A DNA stretch of 64,000 nt, taken from Oscillospiraceae bacterium (GTDB lineage Bacteria > Bacillota > Clostridia > Oscillospirales > Acutalibacteraceae). Location of the stretch: positions 62,001 to 126,000 of the forward strand of contig JAFLUM010000005.1 of assembly GCA_022508805.1 (NCBI GenBank), read 5' to 3'. The position numbers and the translations under genes are program-made. The notes beneath the pieces were generated by a model. That model did not search any database. It was not told where the DNA came from and saw only the letters and a program-made list of their open reading frames with translations. Position 1 is the first letter of the stretch. Every line of letters begins with the position of its first letter. Positions 9,572 to 18,203 of this stretch are shown piece after piece.

Positions 9572-10132
9572 ATGAAAAAATATGACATTTCATATATGGC
9601 AAAATGGGCAGGCATCCCGGCAGTTGTTGCCATTGTAATAATTGTGGTGGCTACTCTTAGCGCGGGGAAAGGTCAGCTCATTCCCGGTATTGCTGTTTTT
9701 GTAGGAATCGCTCTTTTTGTTACAATTCCAATGGTCTTGGAGAGCAAGATGAAAAAAATTGCTGCCGAGCTGGAAAAAGACTTCCCGTCTCAGGGCTTTA
9801 ATTATCAGTATAAATTTTCTGCTAACAATGCAATATATTACATTGACCAGGGCGGAAAAATGGGCGTAATTTATAGCTATAATCCTAACGAGCTTCAGTT
9901 TGTTGATCTGAATCAAGTAACAAATATACATGTAAATGACGGCAAGTTCGGTATGGGTACATCAAGAGTATGCTGTGAGTTTTTGCTTGAAGGCAAAAAA
10001 GTGCGTATTGTCACTCTCAAGGTAAACCGTGGTACGCTCTCTATGAAGGACAAGCGGGTATTAGAGGCAATTTCTAAGGCAGACCAACTTTGCCATATGA
10101 TAAGCTCCGCTAAGATCAACGCAAACTCATAA
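9572..10132 (+). CDS. Two-helix membrane protein of unknown function
   Basis: A 186-residue protein. The start at 9572 is supported by GAGGAG about 10 bases upstream; earlier in-frame codons fall inside the gapA terminator. After a short cytoplasmic N-terminus there are two membrane helices (about residues 12-30 and 36-55), then a ~125-residue soluble domain rich in beta-strands with two adjacent cysteines (SRVCCEF). The arrangement resembles small bacterial proteins carrying a PH-like soluble domain, but I see no firm family match. It is followed after only two bases by another small gene, so the two are translationally linked. Confidence 0.7.
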   Translation: MKKYDISYMAKWAGIPAVVAIVIIVVATLSAGKGQLIPGIAVFVGIALFVTIPMVLESKMKKIAAELEKDFPSQGFNYQYKFSANNAIYYIDQGGKMGVIYSYNPNELQFVDLNQVTNIHVNDGKFGMGTSRVCCEFLLEGKKVRIVTLKVNRGTLSMKDKRVLEAISKADQLCHMISSAKINANS

Positions 10133-10134
10133 AT

Positions 10135-10590
10135 ATGGATTACAGTTTTTTTGAACGCCTTTTTAACGGAAGCAGCATTGCCCGCGGTGGCTTTACGCCT
10201 AAATGCGATGTGTGCAGAACACGGACTCAAATACAAGGTTTCCCGCAAATATTTTTGCTTCCGGTCTATCAGGATAAGGAATATACTGCTTCTGCCGAAT
10301 ACTATGCTAAGGTCTGCCAACCTTTATTGCAAGGAGGCTATATTTCCGTTGGGCAGCGGGCTTGCCGAATGTGGCAGCTTATGTGCCCAAAGTGCGGGGC
10401 ACGGGCTGTTTTGGTAGTGGATTTTCTGCTTGTACGGGGACAGGAAGTGACAGAGAAAATAGAGGTGTGTGATTATGCACCCCTTGCCAACCTGTTAAGC
10501 GGCTTTAACACGGGGACTACCCAATATTCTTCGTCGGTACAGTCTTTTGGCTATGAGCAGGTTATCAGGACGGATCATCACCGTCGGTAA
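10135..10590 (+). CDS. Small protein with paired CxxC motifs
   Basis: A 151-residue protein starting two bases after the preceding membrane-protein gene. Two cysteine pairs, CDVC near residue 24 and CPKC near 84, are spaced like the halves of a zinc ribbon, separated by about 55 residues with further cysteines in between. No catalytic motif or membrane segment is visible. A strong terminator follows at 10639, so the pair forms a two-gene transcription unit. Metal binding is an inference from the cysteine pattern; the family is not recognised. Confidence 0.6.
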   Translation: MDYSFFERLFNGSSIARGGFTPKCDVCRTRTQIQGFPQIFLLPVYQDKEYTASAEYYAKVCQPLLQGGYISVGQRACRMWQLMCPKCGARAVLVVDFLLVRGQEVTEKIEVCDYAPLANLLSGFNTGTTQYSSSVQSFGYEQVIRTDHHRR

Positions 10591-10638
10591 AGAGTAATAT
10601 CAGTCACCGCTTCGTGCAGTATAAGCATAACAGTATGG

Positions 10639-10672
10639 CGAGGGACAGGGCAATGCTCTGTCCCTCGTTTTG
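10639..10672 (+). terminator. Rho-independent terminator
   Basis: A perfect 10-bp GC-rich stem (CGAGGGACAG at 10639-10648 with CTGTCCCTCG at 10658-10667) is followed directly by TTTT. It ends the two-gene unit before the GH3 gene. Confidence 0.85.
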
Positions 10673-10733
10673 CAGTTAATTTTTGTTGAATAAACACTGT
10701 CAATATGATAAAATGACAAAGGGAGGAATATAT

Positions 10734-13157
10734 ATGCCTAAAATAACGGAAAAAATCGTATCATCCATCGTAAATTTGGGAACAAAGATAGTAAACGGTG
10801 TTTCTCAGGACGAGGCTCAAAGGGCTTTAGGTGAGGTGACCGTCACCGACGGTATGCCCGAAATTCTCCGCCGTGCCGCCGCTGAGGGAGCGGTACTTCT
10901 CAAAAACGACGGTATACTGCCATTTCGCGAAAACAGCACGGTTTCGCTGTTCGGCAGAGTTCAAAGGGACTGGTTTTTTACGGGCTACGGCTCCGGCGGA
11001 GACGTTAAAAAGCCTTACGGCGTTGACCTTGTTGACGGAATAAAAAACTGTGATCAGCTAAATCTAAACATTGAACTTGCTGAAATATACGAAAAATGGC
11101 GTTCCGAAAACCCTGTTGACCACGGCTATTGGGGTCACTGGCCCAGGTTTTATCCCGATATGCCGCTGACTGATGATATTGCGAAAAATGCCGCCGAAAA
11201 ATCAGACTGTGCCGTATTCATAATCGGCAGATCTTCAGGTGAAGACCGTGAAAACGCCCTCGAAAAGGGCAGTTATTACCTGACTGACGACGAGCGCAAA
11301 AATCTTGATATAATAACAAGTTGTTTTGACTCGGTCACGGTGCTCTTAAACATCGGCAGTATTATTGATATGTCGTGGATAGAGGAATACGGCGACAAAA
11401 TCGGCGCTGTGATGATAGTATGGCAGGGCGGAATGGAGAGCGGAAACGCCGTCAGTGACCTGCTTTGCGGAAAAGTATCCCCCAGCGGAAAGCTCTCCGA
11501 TACAATTGCGAAAAGCTATGAGGCTTATCCGTCGGCGGAAAGCTTCGGTAATAAAGAGTATAACGAATATGCCGAGGACATTTTCGTCGGATACCGTTGG
11601 TTTGAGACATTCCGGCAGGAGGATGTTATATATCCCTTCGGCTACGGCTTGAGCTACACGGATTTTGAGGTCTCTTTGGATAAGTGTGAAAAAACCGACG
11701 GCGGAATTACGGTTGAATGTACCGTAAAAAATGTCGGTGAGCGTTTCAGCGGTAAGCAAGTTGTGCAGGCTTATCTGGAAAAGCCCTGCGGTGCTTTGGG
11801 AAATCCTGCCCGTGAGCTTGTGGGCTTTGCAAAAACCAAAGAGCTGATACCCGACGAAAGTGAAAAACTTAAAATATTTGTCCCCAATGAATATTTCTAT
11901 TCCTATGATGACAGCGGAAAAAGCGAATTTGCTTTTTCTTACGTATTGCAAAAGGGTGAATACTCACTCTATCTCGGTTCGGACGTTCGCTCTGCGGAGA
12001 AGGCTTGGAGTTATTATCAAGAGGATACTGTTCAGACGGAAAAGCTTGCACAAACATCTGCTCCGCAAATACCCTTTGAGCGTTTTGTCCGCACGGAAAA
12101 CAGACTCGGCAAGGAGCCTGTAAAATGCCGTGAATATGATCTTAGGCAAATAATTCTTGATAATCTGCCGTCCCCTGTACCTATGACGGGCGATAAGGGA
12201 TATAAACTGTCCGATGTTAAGTCGGGCAAAATCACTATGGAACAGTTTGTGGCTCAGCTTGACCTTGACGAGCTGGAGGCAATATCCCGCGGAGCATACA
12301 AAATGGACAGTCCTTTAGGCGCAAAGGGCAACGCGGGTGCACTGGGCGGCGTAACCGAGAGTCTGAGGGAAAAAGGCGTTCCGCCTGTTATAACCACCGA
12401 CGGACCGTCGGGAATAAGGCTACTGAGCTACTGTTCGCTTATACCAATAGGCACTTTGCTTGCCTGCTCATTTGATACAGAGCTCGTAAAAGAGGTTTAT
12501 TCACTTATAAGCGGCGAGATGAAGGAAAAGGGCAGTGATGTCTTGTTGGCGCCCGGTATGAACGTACACAGAAATCCCCTTTGCGGCAGAAACTTTGAAT
12601 ATTATTCCGAGGATCCCGTGCTGACGGGACTTATGGCGGCGGCGGCAGTTGAGGGAATACAGTCGGCGGGCGTTTCCGCCTGTCCAAAGCATTTCGCCTG
12701 CAACAATCAGGAATACAACAGAACGGGCAACGACTCGCGTGTCTCGGAGAGGGCGCTTAGAGAAATATACCTTAAAGGCTTTGAGATTTGCATAAAAAAT
12801 GCAAATCCAAAATGTATAATGACCTCATACAACAAAATAAACGGCGTTTGGGGACACTACAATTATGAGCTTTGCCAGCGTATTCTGCGTGATGAATGGC
12901 ATTATGAGGGTATGGTAATGACCGACTGGTGGATGCGCCCGTCAAAAAGTCCCGAATTCCCGAAAATACGTGACAACGCCTACCGTGTACGCGGAAGTGT
13001 GGACGTACTTATGCCCGGCGGCGACCGTGTGGGTAAGGCTAAACCCGACGGAACGCTCTTAAAGACATTCGGCAAAGGATACGGCATAACCTCAGGCGAA
13101 ATGCAACGCACCGCTATGCGGGTCTTGATCCTTTGCCTTGGGTTTATAGAAGAATAA
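10734..13157 (+). CDS. Family GH3 beta-glucosidase, domain-permuted
   Basis: An 807-residue glycoside hydrolase family 3 enzyme, probably releasing glucose from beta-glucosides such as cello-oligosaccharides. Domain order is reversed relative to most GH3 enzymes. The C-type alpha/beta domain comes first (AAAEGAVLLKNDGILPF near 45-61), then a fibronectin-like segment after FGYGLSYTDFE, and last the TIM-barrel catalytic domain. The latter carries TTDGPSGIRL, CPKHFACNNQEYNR and the nucleophile segment MVMTDWW. The same permuted order is known for Butyrivibrio fibrisolvens BglA and Ruminococcus albus beta-glucosidase. No signal peptide is visible, so it should act in the cytoplasm. The start at 10734 follows GGGAGG; an earlier in-frame start lacks a ribosome site. 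Confidence 0.92.
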   Translation: MPKITEKIVSSIVNLGTKIVNGVSQDEAQRALGEVTVTDGMPEILRRAAAEGAVLLKNDGILPFRENSTVSLFGRVQRDWFFTGYGSGGDVKKPYGVDLVDGIKNCDQLNLNIELAEIYEKWRSENPVDHGYWGHWPRFYPDMPLTDDIAKNAAEKSDCAVFIIGRSSGEDRENALEKGSYYLTDDERKNLDIITSCFDSVTVLLNIGSIIDMSWIEEYGDKIGAVMIVWQGGMESGNAVSDLLCGKVSPSGKLSDTIAKSYEAYPSAESFGNKEYNEYAEDIFVGYRWFETFRQEDVIYPFGYGLSYTDFEVSLDKCEKTDGGITVECTVKNVGERFSGKQVVQAYLEKPCGALGNPARELVGFAKTKELIPDESEKLKIFVPNEYFYSYDDSGKSEFAFSYVLQKGEYSLYLGSDVRSAEKAWSYYQEDTVQTEKLAQTSAPQIPFERFVRTENRLGKEPVKCREYDLRQIILDNLPSPVPMTGDKGYKLSDVKSGKITMEQFVAQLDLDELEAISRGAYKMDSPLGAKGNAGALGGVTESLREKGVPPVITTDGPSGIRLLSYCSLIPIGTLLACSFDTELVKEVYSLISGEMKEKGSDVLLAPGMNVHRNPLCGRNFEYYSEDPVLTGLMAAAAVEGIQSAGVSACPKHFACNNQEYNRTGNDSRVSERALREIYLKGFEICIKNANPKCIMTSYNKINGVWGHYNYELCQRILRDEWHYEGMVMTDWWMRPSKSPEFPKIRDNAYRVRGSVDVLMPGGDRVGKAKPDGTLLKTFGKGYGITSGEMQRTAMRVLILCLGFIEE

Positions 13158-13174
13158 CATCAGACATACACAAG

Positions 13175-13207
13175 AAAACGGACGTGCTGTTTAAGCACGT
13201 CCGTTTT
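13175..13207. terminator. Bidirectional terminator between GH3 and AlkD-like genes
   Basis: A perfect 14-bp stem (13175-13188 with 13194-13207) has a five-base loop and is flanked by A4 and T4. It can end both the plus-strand GH3 transcript and the convergent five-gene operon on the minus strand. Confidence 0.85.
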
Positions 13208-13210
13208 AGT

Positions 13211-13903
13211 TTATTTTATTCTAAGCGATTTTAAGTATTCCTTTCGTTCTTCGGTGATGCGGTAACTTTCGACTGCTTTTTGAATCGTTTTGTTATGCAC
13301 CCATTTATCCAATCGGCAGTTTTCAAGATAACGAACAGCGCTGTCATACTGCTTGGCAAGCGCAGTCGCGAAGTACCACGCTATCATCATGTTGACATAG
13401 TATTCTTCGCTTTTAACGTCTGCAACAAGCTCAAGGTACTCCTCTTTGAAATTATCATCAAGATAAAAGCTCATAAGCATTTTTATGCCGAAACGGATAG
13501 TATATGTATGCTCTGACTTTATCCATTCCCTGATTTTACGGAGCAGTTCTTCAGTGTGCTTTTTGAAAATCGGCGGTGACATTAAATCGCAGGTCGCCCA
13601 ATTGTCCACATACGACAAAAAGTTATCTATTGCCGTTATCAGCTTGTCATAATCCTTTATTTTTTCAAGCAAAAAGCCGTGGAGATTGTTTTCCTCATAA
13701 TATTTATGGGGAAGGATTTTTATAAACTCTGCGGCATCCGCTGTTTTTGCAAGCTCCTTGGCAAATTTTCTAAGCTCGGGAGTACGCACCCCGATAACCG
13801 TTTCGGGTTGGGCGGTCGGTATAAGCTTTGATTGGAAATCCTTGTATTTTAAGTCCTGCAATTCAAAAAGACGGTTTTGAATTGATTTTTCAATATCTTT
13901 CAT
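13211..13903 (-). CDS. DNA alkylation repair (AlkD-family) protein
   Basis: A 230-residue all-helical protein resembling AlkD-type DNA glycosylases, which remove alkylated bases using a superhelix of HEAT-like repeats. The conserved N-terminal GVRTPELRKFAKELAK, the central FLSYVDNWATCDLM and the late DKWVHNKTIQKAVESYRI segments match the family. Its length is typical. It is the last gene of a five-gene minus-strand operon, starting three bases after the stop of the upstream membrane protein. No ribosome site of its own is obvious, so translation is probably coupled. Some members of this superfamily have lost glycosylase activity; activity here is inferred. Confidence 0.85.
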   Translation of the reverse strand: MKDIEKSIQNRLFELQDLKYKDFQSKLIPTAQPETVIGVRTPELRKFAKELAKTADAAEFIKILPHKYYEENNLHGFLLEKIKDYDKLITAIDNFLSYVDNWATCDLMSPPIFKKHTEELLRKIREWIKSEHTYTIRFGIKMLMSFYLDDNFKEEYLELVADVKSEEYYVNMMIAWYFATALAKQYDSAVRYLENCRLDKWVHNKTIQKAVESYRITEERKEYLKSLRIK

Positions 13904-13906
13904 AAA

Positions 13907-14317
13907 TCAATAAAGGGTTTTTGAAAGGATAAAGCACACCCAAAGAGCGACTACAAAACACCCTTCAGCAGGGATAGCCAGCTTTGTATACGGACATTTC
14001 CAGCCGTGGTCAACGCACAGGAAAATACTTCTCGTCACAAACACCGTGGTGGAGAAAAACAGTCCGCCAGCAAGAGAATAGACAGGCGTTCCCAAAGCTA
14101 CGGTGAGATAAAGCAAAAAGGCGCCCAATGCAAAGGATATTCCGCCGTAGTATACGCGAATTTCCGTCTTGCCCGCGTTATCAACAGGCTTAATGGAAAA
14201 GCTTTCGGCGTTTTTAAGCGGACTGACAATAAAAACGATCGCCATACCGAAGAAATACCCTACAAGACCTATCACCGCAATGCTTGCGGGGACATTTGTG
14301 AAAAATAACTCTTTCAT
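13907..14317 (-). CDS. Four-helix membrane protein (DUF4345-like)
   Basis: A 136-residue protein with four predicted membrane helices (about residues 10-32, 55-75, 78-98 and 113-133). A conserved-looking EIRVYYGGISFALGAFL segment in the second helix recalls the uncharacterised DUF4345 family. Ribosome site AGGAGTTGG precedes the start. It sits between cca and the AlkD-like gene with gaps of 11 and 3 bases. No function can be assigned; the DUF label is tentative. Confidence 0.65.
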   Translation of the reverse strand: MKELFFTNVPASIAVIGLVGYFFGMAIVFIVSPLKNAESFSIKPVDNAGKTEIRVYYGGISFALGAFLLYLTVALGTPVYSLAGGLFFSTTVFVTRSIFLCVDHGWKCPYTKLAIPAEGCFVVALWVCFILSKTLY

Positions 14318-14328
14318 GATTCCAACTC

Positions 14329-15672
14329 CTAATTTTTTTTATTTAGAAAATCTGCCAAGGCAGAATATTCATTGGGGATTTTGCCGTCAATTACGGCGGA
14401 TAGGCACATTTTCAGAGCATCTCCTATTTGCTTGCCCTTGAAGCCTAACCTTATTAGGTCATTACCGTTGATTTTTAAATCTTTAACGGAAAAACATTCT
14501 TTTTCGGAAATAATCTCATCTATTATTCGGTAAATCTCGTTATAGAACCCGTCGCCTCGGTAAAAGCGAGGGTCTTGCGCTAAGTTATCGCATTTTTTTA
14601 TTTCGACAAGGTCGTAAATAAGCTCTTCACCTATCTGCGACATAATTCTTTTTATCCTTTTTCGGTCGGGCGCAACGCTTTGCTCAAGCATAATGGGAGA
14701 ATCGTGAAACGCCACAAGGGTCACGATTTTATTTTTCGTATCGTTGTCAAAACGTAAGCGTGTGAGTATCTTTTCTGCCATTTCTGCGCTCTTTTTTGGG
14801 TGACCGTAAAAATGCCTTTCGCCCTTTTCGTCAAAATGAGCGGTCAGGGGCTTGCCGATATCGTGGAGTAGCAGGCTCATTCTGATTATCGGGTCGGGTC
14901 GGGAACGCTCCAGCGCCTTTATGGTGTGGATGTAAACGTCGTAAATATGATGGCGGTTATACTGTAAAAAACTTACACAAGCCGAAAGCTCGGGAATAAA
15001 AACGCCTATCACGTCGGAAAATTCCTGCAAAACGCCGTACGCGTTTTTACCGCATATTAGCTTTACCAATTCATCGCGGATACGTTCCGCAGATATGTTT
15101 TTTAAAAGTTCACGGCAGTTATGAACGGCTCTTTTCGTATTTTCTTCAATTTTAAAGCCTAAAACGGCGGAAAAGCGCATTGCACGGAAAATTCGCAAAG
15201 CGTCCTCGTGAAATCTTTCTTCAGGGTTGCCGATGCACCGTATGGTTTTATTGTTTATATCCTGTATGCCGCCCACAAGGTCACAAAATCCGCTGTCAAA
15301 ACCGTAGGCTATGCCGTTCATAGTAAAATCCCGGCGTACAACATCGTCGGCAAGGGACGTTGAAAAGGTCACGCTGTCGGGGTGGCGGTTGTCGGAATAA
15401 ACCGATTCACAGCGGTATGTGGTGATCTCCACAGGCTCATTATCTATCAGCACCGTCACCGTGCCGTGCTTTATGCCCGTTTCGATAACGCGGAAATCAG
15501 CAAAAGCCGCCTTCACCTGTTCGGGTGTGGCATTCGTGGTGACGTCGATATCACCTATGGGCGCACCCATTATGAAGTCCCGCACGCTGCCGCCTATCAA
15601 AAACGCCTCAAAGCCGTGGGACTTTAACGTCTCTACAGCTACTCTTGAAGCATTTTTGAAACCGCTTTGCAT
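14329..15672 (-). CDS. cca: CCA tRNA nucleotidyltransferase
   Basis: Adds or repairs the 3' CCA of tRNAs. The 447-residue protein begins with a class II nucleotidyltransferase head: GGSVRD near residue 27 and the metal-binding DIDVTT near 41. A flexible-loop RRDFTMNGIAYG segment and the poly(A)-polymerase-type neck follow, then a C-terminal HD domain (LLLHDIGKP) as in many Firmicutes CCA enzymes. A GAGG ribosome site precedes the ATG at 15672. It is co-transcribed with rsmA, 14 bp upstream, which links two RNA-maturation activities. Whether it adds both C and A or needs a partner cannot be read from the sequence. Confidence 0.93.
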   Translation of the reverse strand: MQSGFKNASRVAVETLKSHGFEAFLIGGSVRDFIMGAPIGDIDVTTNATPEQVKAAFADFRVIETGIKHGTVTVLIDNEPVEITTYRCESVYSDNRHPDSVTFSTSLADDVVRRDFTMNGIAYGFDSGFCDLVGGIQDINNKTIRCIGNPEERFHEDALRIFRAMRFSAVLGFKIEENTKRAVHNCRELLKNISAERIRDELVKLICGKNAYGVLQEFSDVIGVFIPELSACVSFLQYNRHHIYDVYIHTIKALERSRPDPIIRMSLLLHDIGKPLTAHFDEKGERHFYGHPKKSAEMAEKILTRLRFDNDTKNKIVTLVAFHDSPIMLEQSVAPDRKRIKRIMSQIGEELIYDLVEIKKCDNLAQDPRFYRGDGFYNEIYRIIDEIISEKECFSVKDLKINGNDLIRLGFKGKQIGDALKMCLSAVIDGKIPNEYSALADFLNKKN

Positions 15673-15686
15673 TGTTAAATCCTCTT

Positions 15687-16565
15687 TCAGATTTCGTAAA
15701 TTTCGTTTGAAAGTATAATAAGCTGCTCCATAGTCAGCTCCTCGGCACGTGCCGTAAGGGGAATTTCAGCATTTGACAGAGCTGCAGACAGTTTATCTTT
15801 AGCTATCCCCATTCCGCTGCAAAGGGAGTTAAGCACGGTTTTTCTCCGCTGACCGAAGGCCGCACGGACCGTTTTGAAAAACAGCTTTTCGTCTTTTACT
15901 CCTAAGTCCGCCCTATCAGTTAAATCAAGCTCAATAACGCAGCTATCCACCTTGGGTGAGGGATAAAAGGACGTTCGCGGAACGTCAAAAAGCTTTTTCG
16001 CTTTCGCGTAATAATTCACCGCCACGGTGACAGCTCCGCTCTCGCGGGTTCCGACCCGGGCACAAAGTCGGTCCGCCGCCTCCTTTTGCACCATAACGGT
16101 TATTTTGGAAAAGGGCAGGCGCTCCTCCAAAAGCCGCATTATGACAGGCGACGTGATATAATAGGGCAAATTGGCGCACACAAAAATCTGCATACCGCCA
16201 AAATGCTCGTCTATGAGCTTTTGCAGATCGATTATTAAAATATCACCGTTTATGAGCGTAAGATTGTCATACCCTGCAAGGGTTTCGGAAAGTACGGGAA
16301 AAAGGCGTTTATCCAGCTCAACGCACACCGTTTTGTCGCACCGTTCCAAAAGCTCTTTTGTGAGGACTCCCACGCCTGCGCCGATTTCAAGCACACCGAT
16401 TTTAGAGCCGTTACCGCTTGTCTTTACGGCTTCTGCCATTCGCGGACAGACAGTCGGATCAACGAGAAAATTCTGTCCCAATCCCTTTGAAAAGGTGACT
16501 CCGTTTTTGCTCATAACGCTTTTTATTACGGAAATGTCCGTAAGCGTGTAATTTTTCTTATCCAA
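15687..16565 (-). CDS. rsmA: 16S rRNA dimethyladenosine transferase
   Basis: RsmA (KsgA) dimethylates the two adjacent adenines near the 3' end of 16S rRNA using S-adenosylmethionine during late small-subunit assembly. The 292 residues include GQNFLVD near 30, the SAM-binding EIGAGVGVLT near 60, and the catalytic NLPYY motif near 132. The start is a TTG at 16565 that overlaps the stop of the upstream aminotransferase by eight bases, preceded by AAAGGA; no better ATG exists. The overlap indicates translational coupling. Confidence 0.95.
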   Translation of the reverse strand: MDKKNYTLTDISVIKSVMSKNGVTFSKGLGQNFLVDPTVCPRMAEAVKTSGNGSKIGVLEIGAGVGVLTKELLERCDKTVCVELDKRLFPVLSETLAGYDNLTLINGDILIIDLQKLIDEHFGGMQIFVCANLPYYITSPVIMRLLEERLPFSKITVMVQKEAADRLCARVGTRESGAVTVAVNYYAKAKKLFDVPRTSFYPSPKVDSCVIELDLTDRADLGVKDEKLFFKTVRAAFGQRRKTVLNSLCSGMGIAKDKLSAALSNAEIPLTARAEELTMEQLIILSNEIYEI

Positions 16566-17745
16566 TATATTTGTCCTTTACTCTGCCTAAAATTTCCATA
16601 CCCTCGATGATTTTTTCGTCGAAGGGCGTTGAGAAATTCATTCTGAAGCAGTTTGTTTTTTCATTATTTATCATAAACGCCGTTCCCGGAACGAGGGCCA
16701 CGCCGTTATCAATGCAATCCTTAACAAATCCCAGCATATCAACGCTTTCGGGCAGCTCACACCATACGAATAATCCGCCCTCGGGACGAACATATTTTAC
16801 AAAATCTCCCAACTTTTCATCAATAAGGTCGCACATAAGATTTAACTTTCGGCGGTAGATGCCGCGGATATTTTCAATGTGTTTTTCAATGTCACACTGC
16901 TCCATCCATTTATCAACGAGCATCTGCGAGAACACGGGTGTGTGAACATCCGCCGCCTGCTTACCCACGGTCATTTTTGCAATTATTTCATCGGGTGCGA
17001 CAATATAGCCCACGCGGATACCCGGTGCCAACAGCTTGGAAAAAGAGCCTGCGTAAATGACTATGCCGTCCTCGTCAAAGCTCTTTATGGGCGGTATATC
17101 CTTACCCGATACGCGCAAATCACCGTAAGGATTGTCCTCTAAAATCAAAAGTCCGTATTTTTTGGCAAGAGCATAGACAGCCTTTCTCTTTTCAAGACTC
17201 ATGGTAGCGCCCGACGGATTTTGAAAATTTGGGATAGTATATATAAGCCTTGGATTTTCCGCTGATTTTATTGCCCCTTCAAGTTCTTCTATATTCATTC
17301 CGTCCGCCTCAACGCTGACACCAGCCAGCTTACAGCCGTAGGAACGGAAGCAGTTGAGCGAGCCGATGAACGACGGACATTCGCAGATAACCGTGTCACC
17401 TAAATCGCAAAGAGCTTTTGTAGCAAGATCCATTACCTGCTGCGCGCCCGAGGAAATGATAAGATTATCAAAGTCCCTGCCGATATTAAATTTATCCTTA
17501 AGATATTTCGTAAGTCTTTCGCGAAGGGGTGTGTAGCCCTCGGTTACGCCGTACTGTAATGCGGTAACGGGATCGTTTGCAAAAATTTCCCCGGAAATCC
17601 TTTCTATATCCGAAACAGGAAACGCCGCCGCGTCGGGATTTCCCGCCGCAAAGGGAATTATTGACGGGTCCTGTGTCGCCTTGAGGATCTCTCTTATCGC
17701 GGACGGTTTAAGTCCCGATATTCTTTTCGAAAAATAATAATTCAT
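16558..17745 (-). CDS. PLP-dependent aminotransferase (2-aminoadipate/aromatic type)
   Basis: A 395-residue fold-type I aminotransferase related to the LysN/2-aminoadipate and MocR-like group but without a DNA-binding head. Visible landmarks are PFAAGNPDAAAFPV near 29, the PNFQNPSGATMS cofactor-site segment, EDNPYGDL, and the Schiff-base lysine in YAGSFSKLLAPGIRVGY. The start at 17745 follows AAGGTG six bases upstream; a longer in-frame extension is unsupported. It heads the operon with rsmA and cca. The substrate cannot be decided from sequence; alpha-aminoadipate, aromatic or branched-chain amino acids are all possible. Confidence 0.85.
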   Translation of the reverse strand: MNYYFSKRISGLKPSAIREILKATQDPSIIPFAAGNPDAAAFPVSDIERISGEIFANDPVTALQYGVTEGYTPLRERLTKYLKDKFNIGRDFDNLIISSGAQQVMDLATKALCDLGDTVICECPSFIGSLNCFRSYGCKLAGVSVEADGMNIEELEGAIKSAENPRLIYTIPNFQNPSGATMSLEKRKAVYALAKKYGLLILEDNPYGDLRVSGKDIPPIKSFDEDGIVIYAGSFSKLLAPGIRVGYIVAPDEIIAKMTVGKQAADVHTPVFSQMLVDKWMEQCDIEKHIENIRGIYRRKLNLMCDLIDEKLGDFVKYVRPEGGLFVWCELPESVDMLGFVKDCIDNGVALVPGTAFMINNEKTNCFRMNFSTPFDEKIIEGMEILGRVKDKYIG

Positions 17746-17860
17746 ACTGTCACCTTTTCGCTGTGGATATAAAAATATTTTATCACAACTTTGACCTCTT
17801 TTCAATACAGGACACTTTATATATAAGGACATAAAAATATTAAATTATAAATAAAAACTG

Positions 17861-17889
17861 TTGACAGTTGACGTTTACTATTGTATAAT
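17861..17889 (+). promoter_or_regulatory. Consensus sigma-A promoter of rpsU
   Basis: A perfect TTGACA (17861-17866) and a perfect TATAAT (17884-17889) are 17 bp apart and 36 bp before the rpsU start. This is one of three exact consensus promoters noticed in the window. Confidence 0.85.
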
Positions 17890-17925
17890 ACACAATGTAT
17901 CCCAGTGTAAAGGGAGGGATTTTTA

Positions 17926-18102
17926 ATGAGTCAGGTAAAAGTTAAAGAAAACGAGTCCTTAGAGAGCGCTCTCAGAAGATTTAAGAGACAAACTTCTCGC
18001 GACGGTGTTATTCAGGAAGTTCGCAAAAGAGAGCATTATGAAAAGCCTTCTGTAAAAAGAAAGAAGAAATCTGAGGCTGCCCGTAAGCGTAAGTATAGAT
18101 AA
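17926..18102 (+). CDS. rpsU: 30S ribosomal protein S21
   Basis: A 58-residue basic protein (starts [10 protein letters not shown], ends KRKYR) matching the small-subunit protein S21. The [15 protein letters not shown] segment in the first half and a lysine/arginine-rich tail are typical. It binds the 30S platform near the anti-Shine-Dalgarno region and supports initiation. GGGAGG lies eight bases upstream of the ATG. It has its own consensus promoter and terminator, so it is likely monocistronic and strongly expressed. Confidence 0.96.
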   Translation: MSQVKVKENESLESALRRFKRQTSRDGVIQEVRKREHYEKPSVKRKKKSEAARKRKYR

Positions 18103-18145
18103 TCCTTTCGTTTTATTGGGTTATGCATTAAAAAGAACGAAAAAG

Positions 18146-18184
18146 CAAGCGGGCTGCCCATAAGGCAAGTCCGTTGTTTTTTTT
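18146..18184 (+). terminator. Terminator downstream of rpsU
   Basis: CAAGCGGGCTGCC (18146-18158) pairs, with one bulge on each side, with GGCAAGTCCGTTG (18164-18176), followed by eight Ts. It separates rpsU from the YqeG-type phosphatase gene. Confidence 0.75.
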
Positions 18185-18203
18185 AGGTTCAAAAGGAGTT
18201 ACT

